Positions 1-6,529 are shown, counted from the first letter of the stretch. The stretch: DNA of 10,461 bases from Bifidobacteriaceae bacterium (GCA_031265345.1 JAISCU010000475.1:1-10461); one strand, 5' to 3'. Notes: generated by a model from the letters alone, not told the origin. A program made the numbers and translations.

Positions 1-349
1 CGAGCACGCCCAACACCAACCGGACCCCGCCCAGCAGGGACTTGCCGATCGAGGCGCCTGCCTGGCGCGGGCCAGTAGTGAACTGGCCGATGGCCGCCAC
101 GAAACCGGACAGGCCGAACATGGCGCCAAGGCCGCCCAACTGTTCGATCCTGCCGTACAGGCCGAGCCAGTACAGCACGCCTCCGATCAGGCCGACCGAG
201 ACCAGCGTCAACGGGACCGGCTGGAGCCAGCCTGCCGCTGCGCCGCCGACCGGGAGCACGGCCATCCAGCCCGCCAGCACGAATTGCGCGACGAAAGCCG
301 TCAGCCCTCCGACCAGGTAAGCCCCCGCGAGTTTCTTGATGCCGTTCAT
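1..349 (-). CDS. Small multi-spanning membrane protein, SpoVAC/SpoVAE-like (partial, C-terminus outside window)
   Basis: The reading frame starts at ATG 349-347 and runs off the left edge, so 116 codons are visible. A strong GGAGGA (360-355) sits at normal distance from the start, 14 bases after the FP1 stop codon, so the gene is translated from the same mRNA as FP1. The protein is very hydrophobic with about four membrane segments, roughly residues 8-33, 45-65, 72-90 and 100-116. The pattern of a YLVGGL N-terminus, a central GLYGRIEQLGGLGA stretch, then a Gly-rich GLSGF segment and a later GKSLLGG resembles the SpoVAC/SpoVAE family (Pfam SpoVAC_SpoVAEB) as I remember it. In spore formers those proteins help move dipicolinic acid across a membrane. 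Family membership is an inference from pattern. A role in passage of the flavoprotein's substrate or product is speculative. It could instead be an unrelated small membrane protein. Confidence 0.6.
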   Translation of the reverse strand, partial: MNGIKKLAGAYLVGGLTAFVAQFVLAGWMAVLPVGGAAAGWLQPVPLTLVSVGLIGGVLYWLGLYGRIEQLGGLGAMFGLSGFVAAIGQFTTGPRQAGASIGKSLLGGVRLVLGVL

Positions 350-354
350 CGAAG

Positions 355-360
355 TCCTCC
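355..360 (-). promoter_or_regulatory. Ribosome binding site of the SpoVA-like gene
   Basis: Read on the minus strand the bases are GGAGGA, five bases before the ATG at 349-347. The site lies just after the FP1 stop codon (365-363), supporting this start and tight coupling with FP1. Confidence 0.75.
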
Positions 361-362
361 AG

Positions 363-1841
363 TCACTTGCGCAACCGGGCGGCGACGTGCCGAGCGGCGA
401 CCCGTCCCGAAGTGTGCGCGAAGCCGTTGGTCGAGCCCGGCACGTCCAGGTTGTACGCGTCGCCGTAGAGTCCCGAGGCATCGTTGCCGACGGCGTACAG
501 CCCTTCGATGGGCCGCCTGGAGTGATCGATCACCTGCAGATTGGCGTTGACGCGGATGCCGCCCGCCGAGACGATCACCAGCGCGGCGACCTCGATGGCG
601 TAGAAGGGCTTCGCGACGACCGGGCGCAAGTATTCGGCCGGTTTGAAGAACTCCCGGTCGATTCCCTCGGCGGCGGCCTGGTTGTAAGTCTCCACCGTCT
701 GGATCAGGACGGTCGGGTCGATTCCCAGAGCGGTCGCCAGTTCGCCAACCGTGTCGCCGCGTAGGACCCTGCCATCCGCGACCTCCGCGGCCAGTTCGTC
801 CGTCAGCCCGGACATGGGCGCCTTGTACAAGATGAAGTCGCCGAGGGAAATCTCTGATCCCTCCGATTCCAAGCGGGCGACAGTCTCGGCGTCGAAGATG
901 GCGTAGGCCGAGGCGCCGGGTTGTTGGCCTATCACCAACCCGGCGTTGCCGAAGCTGCGCGCGATCTCCTCGCTGTAGAAGCGCCTGCCCTCCCGGTTGA
1001 CCCAAAGCCCGGGCTGCAGGCCGATCGAGCCGACCTTCGAGTCCGGCATCTTGCCTCGCGCCGAGATCGCGGCCTCCTGGGCGCCGATCCCGGAGATGTC
1101 GGCGCCAGCCGTGATCGCCATGTCGAGGCCGTCGCCAGTGTTCTCGAGCGGAATCTGGAGAAACAGATTGGCGGCGTTCTCGCCGAAGATGGAGTACTTG
1201 GCGACTTTCTCCAGGTCATGACCGTAACCGCCGGTGGCGATGATGACCGCTTTCGCTCCGATGCGCAGTGTCTCGCCGTCGGCGTCCTTGGCCACCACTC
1301 CGATGATCGCGCCGCTCTCGGAGGCGATCAACTCGGTGGCGCGGGTGGACGTGAAGATCTCCACGCCCGCTGCCCTGGCGGCACGTTCCAGGACTTCCTG
1401 GCAGCGCGCCCCCAGTCCTTCCGGCCGATGGAAGCTGACCAGTTCGTTCGGCTCGTCGAGGGCGTAGATGAGCACGTCCGTGTACTCCACGCCGAGGTCC
1501 TTGAAGATGTCGATGGTCTCAGCCGAGTTCTCGACGAACATCCGCACCACTTCGGGGTCGGCCCGGTAGTGCGAGTAGTCCATGTAGCGGCGGAAGGCTT
1601 CCTCCTTGGTCGGGAAATGGCGGCTTGGATCGCTGGGCGCTCCGCGCGCCAGTTGCTCCGAGGACTCGAAGGCGGCGTGGCCCTCGGCCAGCACCGATGT
1701 GCCGCCGGTGACCGGCAGTTTCTCCAGGATGACCACGGTCAGACCGGCCTGGGCGGCCGTCAGGGCGGCCGATTTGCCGGACCCGCCGGAGCCGATCACG
1801 ACCACGTCATACGCGATGTCGAGGTTTTCGGGTGTGCTCAT
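363..1841 (-). CDS. FAD-dependent oxidoreductase of the fumarate reductase flavoprotein family (FP1)
   Basis: This 492-residue cytosolic flavoprotein starts at ATG 1841-1839, preceded by AGGAGG at good spacing. A longer in-frame start at 1898 would overlap the SDR1 end and is less likely. The N-terminus holds a dinucleotide-binding fold: GSGGSG at residues 17-22, Glu40 closing the second strand, then TGGTS at 45-49, typical of the FAD_binding_2 family. The C-terminus has the FAD-contacting GLYAVGND and NLDVPGSTNGFAHTSGR stretches. Arg295, in the GRRFYSEEIAR segment, falls where fumarate reductases carry the Arg acid catalyst. The His of the usual H-x-T-x-GG motif is absent (VSAGG instead), so fumarate is not the obvious substrate. 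There is no signal peptide and no FMN or haem domain, so electrons must come from a soluble partner. It is paralogous along its full length to FP2 (7464-8936). It probably reduces or oxidises a C=C or C-O bond in a small organic molecule. Confidence 0.9.
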   Translation of the reverse strand: MSTPENLDIAYDVVVIGSGGSGKSAALTAAQAGLTVVILEKLPVTGGTSVLAEGHAAFESSEQLARGAPSDPSRHFPTKEEAFRRYMDYSHYRADPEVVRMFVENSAETIDIFKDLGVEYTDVLIYALDEPNELVSFHRPEGLGARCQEVLERAARAAGVEIFTSTRATELIASESGAIIGVVAKDADGETLRIGAKAVIIATGGYGHDLEKVAKYSIFGENAANLFLQIPLENTGDGLDMAITAGADISGIGAQEAAISARGKMPDSKVGSIGLQPGLWVNREGRRFYSEEIARSFGNAGLVIGQQPGASAYAIFDAETVARLESEGSEISLGDFILYKAPMSGLTDELAAEVADGRVLRGDTVGELATALGIDPTVLIQTVETYNQAAAEGIDREFFKPAEYLRPVVAKPFYAIEVAALVIVSAGGIRVNANLQVIDHSRRPIEGLYAVGNDASGLYGDAYNLDVPGSTNGFAHTSGRVAARHVAARLRK

Positions 1842-1875
1842 GGTGATTGCCTCCTGTTCGGTAGCGGCCGGGAAG

Positions 1876-2643
1876 TCAGTGGGCCGACTGTCCACCATCG
1901 ACGGGGATGACCGCGCCGGTGATGAAGGAGGCCAGTTCGGGCGAGGCGAGAAGCAGCACGATCCCGGCGATCTCGTCCGGGACGGCGACCTTGTGCATCG
2001 CGTTGAAGCCTTTGACCACTTCGGTCATCTCCGGATCGTCAAGCCAGTTCTGGGTCAACGGGGTGGCGAAGAACGACGGCGCCAGGCAGTTGATCCGGAC
2101 GCCCTGGGCGGCGTACTCCAAGGCCGCGGCCTTCGTGATCCCGGCCACGCCATGCTTGGCCGCCACATAGAGCGACATTCCGGGATCGGCCACGATCGAA
2201 GCCACCGAGCCATTGTTGATGATCGCCCCGCCGTCCACTTTGAGCATCTCGGGAATCTCATACTTCATGCAGAAGAACACGCCCTTGAGGTCGGTGTTCA
2301 TGGTGAAGTCGTAGTCCTGGGCGCTCTGTTCGGTGAGGGGCTTGCCCACGACGCCCACTCCCGCATTGTTGAAGGCGATGTCGAGCCGACCGAAGGTTCC
2401 GACCACCCCTTCAATGATCCTTTGGACATCGTCCTCGATTCCGACGTCGCCTCGGATGAAGATGCCTTCCCCACCCACCTGTTTGATCATCTCAAGCGTT
2501 GCGTCCGCATTGGACCGGCCGGTGATCGCCACCTTCGCGCCCGCCGCGGCCAAGGCGACGGCCGCCGCCTGGCCCATCCCCGTGCCGCCGCCCGTGACCA
2601 GCGCGACCTTTCCGGTGAAATCGAAACTCGTTGGTGCCACCAT
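1876..2643 (-). CDS. Short-chain dehydrogenase/reductase (SDR1)
   Basis: This 255-residue classical SDR should interconvert an alcohol and a ketone using NAD(P)H in the cytosol. The cofactor motif TGGGTGMG lies at residues 17-24, NNAG at 92-95, and the catalytic Ser146, Tyr159 and Lys163 have normal spacing (YVAAK). The C-terminal PVDGGQ at 247-252 is typical. TGR at 41-43, after the second strand, may favour NADPH, but that is uncertain. The start at ATG 2643-2641 was chosen because AAGGAGAG precedes it and the SDR fold begins ten residues later; the longer frame from 2727 adds an unlikely extension. It is first in the leftward operon, and FP1 starts 34 bases after its stop. It is closely similar to SDR2 (4972-5724), sharing the ADPGM-x-x-YVAAKHGV block, MKYEI and the DGGQ-x-AH end. 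The substrate cannot be named from sequence. Confidence 0.92.
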   Translation of the reverse strand: MVAPTSFDFTGKVALVTGGGTGMGQAAAVALAAAGAKVAITGRSNADATLEMIKQVGGEGIFIRGDVGIEDDVQRIIEGVVGTFGRLDIAFNNAGVGVVGKPLTEQSAQDYDFTMNTDLKGVFFCMKYEIPEMLKVDGGAIINNGSVASIVADPGMSLYVAAKHGVAGITKAAALEYAAQGVRINCLAPSFFATPLTQNWLDDPEMTEVVKGFNAMHKVAVPDEIAGIVLLLASPELASFITGAVIPVDGGQSAH

Positions 2644-2864
2644 GTGACTCTCCTTTGCGCCTGGGTGCTCGCTGTTGAATGACGCCGCGCTCCGGGCAGC
2701 AACGCCGCCTGGCGTCGGCATCATCATTGTGCGAGCGTCCGGCAGGCCCCAGCAAGACCGTTTCAGCTATCCGACGCATAGACGCGATCTATGGCGCCGA
2801 GCGGGTCGCGGCTGGCTGAGCGAGCGGCATCGTCCCTGGCTGTTGGACGGTGGGCGGCCGTACC
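2644..2864. promoter_or_regulatory. Divergent intergenic region between SDR1 and the histidine kinase
   Basis: This roughly 220-base stretch should carry promoters for the leftward SDR1-FP1 operon and the rightward two-component genes. No convincing gene is seen in it. It contains a CTATCCGA motif (2767-2774) and an adjoining perfect inverted repeat (2777-2793), described separately. A small ACGCC/GGCGT inverted repeat lies at 2702-2715. I could not place a convincing -35/-10 pair on either strand. Confidence 0.6.
2767..2793. promoter_or_regulatory. Candidate operator: CTATCCGA plus CATAGA-N5-TCTATG inverted repeat
   Basis: CTATCCGA lies at 2767-2774 and is followed by a perfect inverted repeat, CATAGA (2777-2782) and TCTATG (2788-2793), with a five-base spacer. 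The same octamer occurs twice after the response regulator gene (4730-4737 and 4754-4761), again followed by TAGAC and TCTAT elements. Its place between divergent operons suits a binding site for the neighbouring NarL/FixJ-type regulator. That link is an inference. Confidence 0.4.
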
Positions 2865-4070
2865 ATGGCTTGGGTGAGCGCCAGACACCTCTCCTACCTC
2901 GGCGCCCTGGTCGAGATGTGCGAGGCTCTGAGCTCGTCGGATGAGCGCTGGGAGGCTTACGTCCAGGCGGTCGGGGTGCTGAAGCGGACCATCGGGGCGC
3001 AGTTCGCGCCCAGTTTCCTGCTGGACGAATCGGGCACGCGGGCGGTGCTGGTGACGGACGCCGAGCAGCGCGCGATCCTGGGCGACCGCTGGCCATGGAT
3101 CCCCGCCAACATCCATGTCCGGGACCCTTGGGTGGACCCCGCCGGGTGGCCGGTGGCGGTCGCGGACAACCTCGACTCCGAGGGCTGGCAGATCCTGCCG
3201 GACGAGTTCAAGGCTTGGTTCGACGCCAGCGGGATCGTGGTGGGCGTGCATGCCGACGGCCGGCACTTGGGCGCGGTGCTGATGAGCTTCGAGAACGGCT
3301 TCGAGTTGGACCAGACGGCGGCGCAGTTCCTGGCCGCCGCCGGCCACATCCTGGGCGGGGCCGTCCACTCCGGCGTGCTCTCCAACCGGCACCAGGAGCT
3401 CGGCGCGCTGAAGGAGAGGCGCCTGCTGGCCGACGAGTTGCACGTCGATCTGGCGCAACAGGTGGCGGCTCTCGGCCTGCACGCTGGGGCGATGAGTCTG
3501 GATTTGGAGAACGGCGACCAGGCCGCCCTGGCCGCGGATGTCGCAGCGCTGACCGCCATGGTGACCACTTTGAAGACGAGCCTGCGCCATCAGATGCTCG
3601 GCCTGCGGGAAGACTCGACCGCCGCCACGCAGTGCTGTTTGGACGCCGTCAAAGCCCAGGTCCAGGCCTTCCGAGGCTCGGCGCCCGTCGACGTGACAGT
3701 GGAGTGCGCGCAGCCGGAGCATGCCGCGGCGGTGCCGCTCGATGTGACAGCCCAGTTGATAAGGGTGCTCCAAGAAGCGCTTTCGAACGCCCACATCCAT
3801 TCGATGGCCTCCCAGGTCGCTGTCCGCTTGGCGGGGACGCCCAGCCGGGTGCGCTTGGAGATCGAGGACGACGGCCGCGGGTTCGATCCGGAGGCGGTGC
3901 CGGACACGCGGCTGGGCCTGGTGATCATGCGCGAGCGGATGGCGCAGATCGGGGGAGAGGTGGCAGTCACGTCGGGGATCGGCCGGGGCACTCTGGTAGT
4001 GGCTGAGGCGCCCCTACGGGTGTCCGACGGTTGGATCGCGTTGACAGAGAGGATCGGCACATTCCCATGA
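2865..4070 (+). CDS. Cytosolic GAF-domain sensor histidine kinase, NarL-partner type (HisKA_3)
   Basis: This 401-residue protein has no membrane segment or signal peptide, so it should sense a cytosolic cue. Residues about 10-165 look like a GAF-type sensor domain. A HisKA_3-like phosphoacceptor helix follows with ELH at 191-193, making His193 the likely phosphorylated residue. The HATPase domain shows an N box QEALSNA (303-309), the G1 box EDDGRGFD (334-341) and a later RLGLVIMRERM and GRGT region. The residue after His193 is Val rather than the usual Asp or Glu, although Gln198 of the H-x4-Q pattern is kept. The start is uncertain: ATG 2865 is used here, but an in-frame GTG at 2850 is possible and neither has a strong ribosome site. 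The stop overlaps the response regulator start by ATGA, so the two form a translationally coupled pair. It is a likely regulator of the flanking SDR/flavoprotein operons. Confidence 0.88.
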   Translation: MAWVSARHLSYLGALVEMCEALSSSDERWEAYVQAVGVLKRTIGAQFAPSFLLDESGTRAVLVTDAEQRAILGDRWPWIPANIHVRDPWVDPAGWPVAVADNLDSEGWQILPDEFKAWFDASGIVVGVHADGRHLGAVLMSFENGFELDQTAAQFLAAAGHILGGAVHSGVLSNRHQELGALKERRLLADELHVDLAQQVAALGLHAGAMSLDLENGDQAALAADVAALTAMVTTLKTSLRHQMLGLREDSTAATQCCLDAVKAQVQAFRGSAPVDVTVECAQPEHAAAVPLDVTAQLIRVLQEALSNAHIHSMASQVAVRLAGTPSRVRLEIEDDGRGFDPEAVPDTRLGLVIMRERMAQIGGEVAVTSGIGRGTLVVAEAPLRVSDGWIALTERIGTFP

Positions 4071-4729
4071 CCACCGAACCAGCCACCGTCATGGTGGTGG
4101 ATGATCACCTGCTCTTCCGTGAGGGCCTGGTGGCGCTGATCGGGCGCTGGCCGGACTTCCGAGTGGTCGGCAAAGCGGCCGACGGACGCAAAGCCGTCGA
4201 GTTGGCGGCCAAGCTCCGGCCGGACTTGGTCCTGATGGACGTGCGGATGAGCGGCATGGACGGGCTCGACGCCACCCGCGCTATCACCTCGGCCAACCCG
4301 AAGTGCCGGGTCGTGATGCTGACTATGTCCTCGTTGGGCGATGACGTGCTGCAGGCTCTGCGCAATGGCGCGCACGGCTACCTCTCGAAGGACGAGCCGC
4401 CGGAACGGTTGCGCGCCTTCCTGGTCGGGGTGATGCGCGGCGAAGCCGCCCTGTCGGGGCCGATCGCCGCCAAGGTGCTGGCCTCGTTCGGGCCGGGCGC
4501 CCCCTCGCCGCGCGGCCCGGACGCGATCGCCGCCGAGTCGCTCACCAAGCGTGAGCGCGACGTGCTGAAACTCCTGGTCGACGGCCTGTCCAACGAGGAG
4601 ATCGCGGCCGCCCTGTTCATCACCGAGGCGACGGTGAAGAAGCACATCGGCCGCGTCATGGCCAAGTGGCGGATGAAGAACCGCGTCCAAGTGGCGGTCC
4701 ACTCGGTCCGCCAAGGCCTGGTCGATTGA
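4067..4729 (+). CDS. NarL/FixJ-family response regulator
   Basis: This 220-residue protein has a receiver domain at about residues 5-125 and a LuxR-type helix-turn-helix at about 157-215. Receiver landmarks are the acidic pair Asp12/Asp13, the phosphoacceptor Asp58 in LMDVRMSGMDG, Thr86 and Lys108. The DNA-binding region begins with LTKRERDVLKLL and continues with NEEIAAALFITEATVKKH, a standard LuxR/GerE pattern. The start at 4067 gives a normal receiver N-terminus and overlaps the kinase stop by ATGA; the earlier in-frame start at 4031 lies inside the kinase gene. Phosphorylated by the preceding kinase, it should bind DNA and activate or repress nearby promoters. Candidate targets are the two intergenic regions that share CTATCCGA, but no binding site is proven by sequence alone. 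Confidence 0.93.
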   Translation: MTTEPATVMVVDDHLLFREGLVALIGRWPDFRVVGKAADGRKAVELAAKLRPDLVLMDVRMSGMDGLDATRAITSANPKCRVVMLTMSSLGDDVLQALRNGAHGYLSKDEPPERLRAFLVGVMRGEAALSGPIAAKVLASFGPGAPSPRGPDAIAAESLTKRERDVLKLLVDGLSNEEIAAALFITEATVKKHIGRVMAKWRMKNRVQVAVHSVRQGLVD

Positions 4730-4778
4730 CTATCCGAAAGTAGACAACAGGTTCTATCCGAACGGACCTATCAGGTCC
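4730..4778 (+). promoter_or_regulatory. Candidate operator cluster: two CTATCCGAA repeats and a GGACCT-N3-AGGTCC inverted repeat
   Basis: CTATCCGAA occurs at 4730-4738 and again at 4754-4762, with starts 24 bases apart. A perfect inverted repeat follows: GGACCT (4764-4769), three bases, AGGTCC (4773-4778). The cluster begins immediately after the response regulator stop codon, about 200 bases before SDR2. The octamer is shared with the divergent SDR1/kinase region (2767-2774). It may bind the response regulator and link the two operons. The short inverted repeat could instead be part of a weak terminator. Confidence 0.4.
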
Positions 4779-4919
4779 TAGGCGGGCTTCGCCAAACTGG
4801 CAATGGTCCCAGGAAGAGCGCCCCAGATTTGAGGCCGCGCCCGTGATCGACTGAGCCGTCGGTCGCGAGAGCGCGGAGCGCGGGGAAAGCCGACTGCCCC
4901 GGACCACCAGGCCAAGACT

Positions 4920-4949
4920 GGGCCGAGCCATACCAATAGCGCTCGGCCC
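4920..4949 (+). promoter_or_regulatory. GC-rich inverted repeat in the SDR2 leader
   Basis: GGGCCGAGC (4920-4928) and GCTCGGCCC (4941-4949) form a perfect 9-bp inverted repeat with a 12-base loop. It ends 12 bases before the SDR2 ribosome site and has no following T run. It could be an RNA leader hairpin affecting SDR2 translation, a regulator site, or a leftover terminator of the response regulator. Confidence 0.4.
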
Positions 4950-4961
4950 TCGAAGAAGATT

Positions 4962-4965
4962 GGAG
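4962..4965 (+). promoter_or_regulatory. Ribosome binding site of SDR2
   Basis: GGAG six bases before ATG 4972 decides this start over the in-frame TTG at 4960, which would place the site inside the coding region. Confidence 0.6.
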
Positions 4966-4971
4966 CTGCCC

Positions 4972-5724
4972 ATGGCGGACAGGTTCGCAGGGAAAGTCGT
5001 ACTAATCATCGGCGCGGCCACAGGCATCGGCAAGGCGACGGCCTTGGCCTTCGCCAAAGAGGGCGCCAAGCTGGTGCTGAGCGCCCACCGGACGCCGCCT
5101 GACGTGGTGGATGAGATCAACGCCAACGGGGGCACCGCCAGCGCCGTCAAGCTGGACGTCAGCGACGAGGGATCGGTCAAGAACGCCATCGCCACCGTGG
5201 TGGAGCGCCACGGCCGGCTCGACGTGGCGTTCAACAACGCCGGCTCCCTGCCCATGACCAAGCCGTTGGCGGACTTCACGGGCGAAGAGTTCGACAAAAC
5301 GATGCGCGTGGACCTCAAGGGCACCTTCCTGGCCATGAAGTACGAGATCCAGCAGATGCTCAAGGATGGCGGCGGGTCCATCGTCAACACCGGCTCGGTG
5401 GTGTCCGTGGTGGCCGATCCGGGCATGGCGCCCTACGTGGCGGCCAAGCACGGCGTGCTGGGTCTGACGCGCGGCGCCGCCCTCGAATACGCCGAGCAGG
5501 GCATCCGCATCAACGTGGTCGCTCCGGGCCTGATCGAGACTCCGATGACCGCCCGCTGGCTGGCCGATCCCGCCTTCCGCGCCATCGTGACCGGCCAGAA
5601 CGCCGTCCATCGGGTCGGGCGGCCGGAGGAGATCGCGGGCATAGTCCTCTACCTGGCCTCCGACGAGGCGACTTTCGCCACCGGCGGCGTCTTCCTGGTG
5701 GATGGCGGCCAGACCGCGCACTGA
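4972..5724 (+). CDS. Short-chain dehydrogenase/reductase (SDR2)
   Basis: This 250-residue SDR is the first gene of the fix operon. It has NNAG at residues 88-91, catalytic Ser142, Tyr155 and Lys159 (YVAAK), and the VDGGQ-x-AH C-terminus shared with SDR1. The glycine motif reads IGAATGIG at 13-20, so the usual Thr of TGxxxGxG is Ile13. The residues after the second strand are SAHR rather than TGR as in SDR1, so cofactor preference may differ. It should carry out NAD(P)-dependent ketone/alcohol interconversion in the cytosol. fixA follows after 23 bases, which indicates co-transcription and a shared pathway. Its close similarity to SDR1, combined with the FP1/FP2 similarity, points to duplication of an SDR-flavoprotein module. 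The substrate is unknown. Confidence 0.92.
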   Translation: MADRFAGKVVLIIGAATGIGKATALAFAKEGAKLVLSAHRTPPDVVDEINANGGTASAVKLDVSDEGSVKNAIATVVERHGRLDVAFNNAGSLPMTKPLADFTGEEFDKTMRVDLKGTFLAMKYEIQQMLKDGGGSIVNTGSVVSVVADPGMAPYVAAKHGVLGLTRGAALEYAEQGIRINVVAPGLIETPMTARWLADPAFRAIVTGQNAVHRVGRPEEIAGIVLYLASDEATFATGGVFLVDGGQTAH

Positions 5725-5747
5725 TCGTCCAAGATAAGGGGCAAATC

Positions 5748-6467
5748 TTGAAAACCATCGTGATCTACAAATGGGCTCGCGCCACGGCCAGCGCCTCGGT
5801 GCGCCGGGACGGCCAGGTCGATTGGGGGACCGCCAAGATGGCGGCGTCCGATGACGACCCAGCGGCTCTCGACACTGCCAAGGCGTTGGCCGGACCTGGC
5901 GGGGAGGTGGTGGGCCTGACCATCGGCGACGGCGAGACGGCCTGGGTGCTGGCTCGCGGGGTCGACTCCGCTTACACCGCGCCAGGCGTCGGCCCGCTGA
6001 CGGACAACGCGGCCACTGCTGGGGCACTGGCTTCGGCTGTTCGTCAGATCGGCTTGCCCGATGCCGTCGTCATAGGCGACTCGGGCGCGGACCCGGGCGT
6101 GGCGGCGGCTTTGGCGGCCCACTTGGGATGGCCGGTGCTTCTGGGCGTGGGTTCGGCTGAGGCGGTGGATGGCGCCATTGTCGCCCGGCGTCGGGCCGGG
6201 AACGCGGTCGAGACCGTGTCGGTGCCGGTCCCCGCAGTGCTCGGAGTCGCGGCGGTCGGCGAGGAGGCCCGCCCTCCCGGAATGATGGAGACGATCAAGG
6301 CTCGCAAGAAGCCGGTCACCGAGTTGACGGTGGAGGCGCCGGCCGAGGGCGTCGCCGCGACCGGCACACGGCTTCCCGACCGGTCGGGGGCGCGCTTGTT
6401 CGAAGGCGACCCGGATGACGCGGCGGCCCAGCTGGTGGCCGCGCTGAGAGGCGATGGTGTCCTATGA
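5748..6467 (+). CDS. fixA: Electron transfer flavoprotein beta subunit, FixA-like
   Basis: This 239-residue protein starts at TTG 5748, with AAGGGG at 5736-5741 as ribosome site; no better ATG exists nearby. It pairs with FixB to form an ETF that carries electrons from dehydrogenases or NADH. The best family match is ARPPGMMETIKARKKPV near residues 174-190, which corresponds to the conserved ETF-beta segment, and LAAHLGWP at 122-129. Two usual features are missing. The N-terminal V-K-Q-V-P-D segment is replaced by IYKWARA, and the nucleotide-binding DGDT-x-Q-V stretch reads SGADPGV (112-118). The subunit may bind its nucleotide or second flavin differently. Its last codons, GGT GTC CTA TGA, form an ATGA that could once have overlapped the fixB start. 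Assignment as FixA rests on the C-terminal half and on position before fixB. Confidence 0.87.
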   Translation: MKTIVIYKWARATASASVRRDGQVDWGTAKMAASDDDPAALDTAKALAGPGGEVVGLTIGDGETAWVLARGVDSAYTAPGVGPLTDNAATAGALASAVRQIGLPDAVVIGDSGADPGVAAALAAHLGWPVLLGVGSAEAVDGAIVARRRAGNAVETVSVPVPAVLGVAAVGEEARPPGMMETIKARKKPVTELTVEAPAEGVAATGTRLPDRSGARLFEGDPDDAAAQLVAALRGDGVL

Positions 6468-6529
6468 CCCGCGGGGACGGTTCCTCGACTAGTCGGGGGA
6501 CAGACCTGAAAGACGATGGTGTCCTATGA
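6452..6529 (+). repeat. 16-base direct repeat flanking a hairpin segment at the fixA-fixB junction
   Basis: CGATGGTGTCCTATGA is present at 6452-6467 (fixA 3' end and stop) and again at 6514-6529 (across the fixB start). The copies are identical and 62 bases apart. The 46 bases between them contain a hairpin. The layout looks like a small insertion or tandem duplication that separated an originally ATGA-overlapping fixA/fixB pair. Confidence 0.85.
6480..6501 (+). other. RNA hairpin between fixA and fixB
   Basis: The transcript can form a 9-bp stem (6480-6488 with 6493-6501, two G-U pairs) around a CUAG loop. The core CGACTAGTCG (6486-6495) is also a perfect DNA palindrome. GGGGAC occurs on both sides (6473-6478 and 6496-6501). 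No T run follows, so it is unlikely to be a strong terminator. It may be a REP-like element or affect mRNA stability. Confidence 0.5.

Larger units (their letters stand above)
4730..4971. promoter_or_regulatory. Intergenic region between response regulator and SDR2-fix operon
   Basis: This 242-base stretch holds no convincing gene. Its left end carries two CTATCCGA copies and a GGACCT/AGGTCC inverted repeat. Its right end carries a 9-bp GC-rich inverted repeat just before SDR2. It probably contains the promoter of the SDR2-fix operon, but I could not identify a -35/-10 pair with confidence. No T-run terminator is seen after the response regulator. Confidence 0.6.

Noticed and set aside
921..1910. 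Open frame antisense to FP1
   Set aside because: Composition is that of a mirrored reading frame rich in Arg, Gly and Asp; FP1 explains the region.
3590..4714. Long antisense open frame across the kinase and response regulator genes
   Set aside because: It runs across two clear, coupled genes on the other strand and shows no domain.
4726..4757. TTGACT followed by TTCTAT as a promoter after the response regulator
   Set aside because: The spacing is about 20 bases and the -10 match is poor; the TTGACT overlaps the stop codon and may be chance.
4730..4762. CTATCCGAA copies as an iteron or the start of a CRISPR array
   Set aside because: There are only two adjacent 9-base copies, with no longer repeat, spacer series or cas gene.
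6468..6525. A short gene between fixA and fixB, starting at the first ATGA
   Set aside because: The frame from ATG 6464 has only five sense codons before the stop at 6488 region or continues without any recognisable content; the segment is better explained as an insert with a hairpin.
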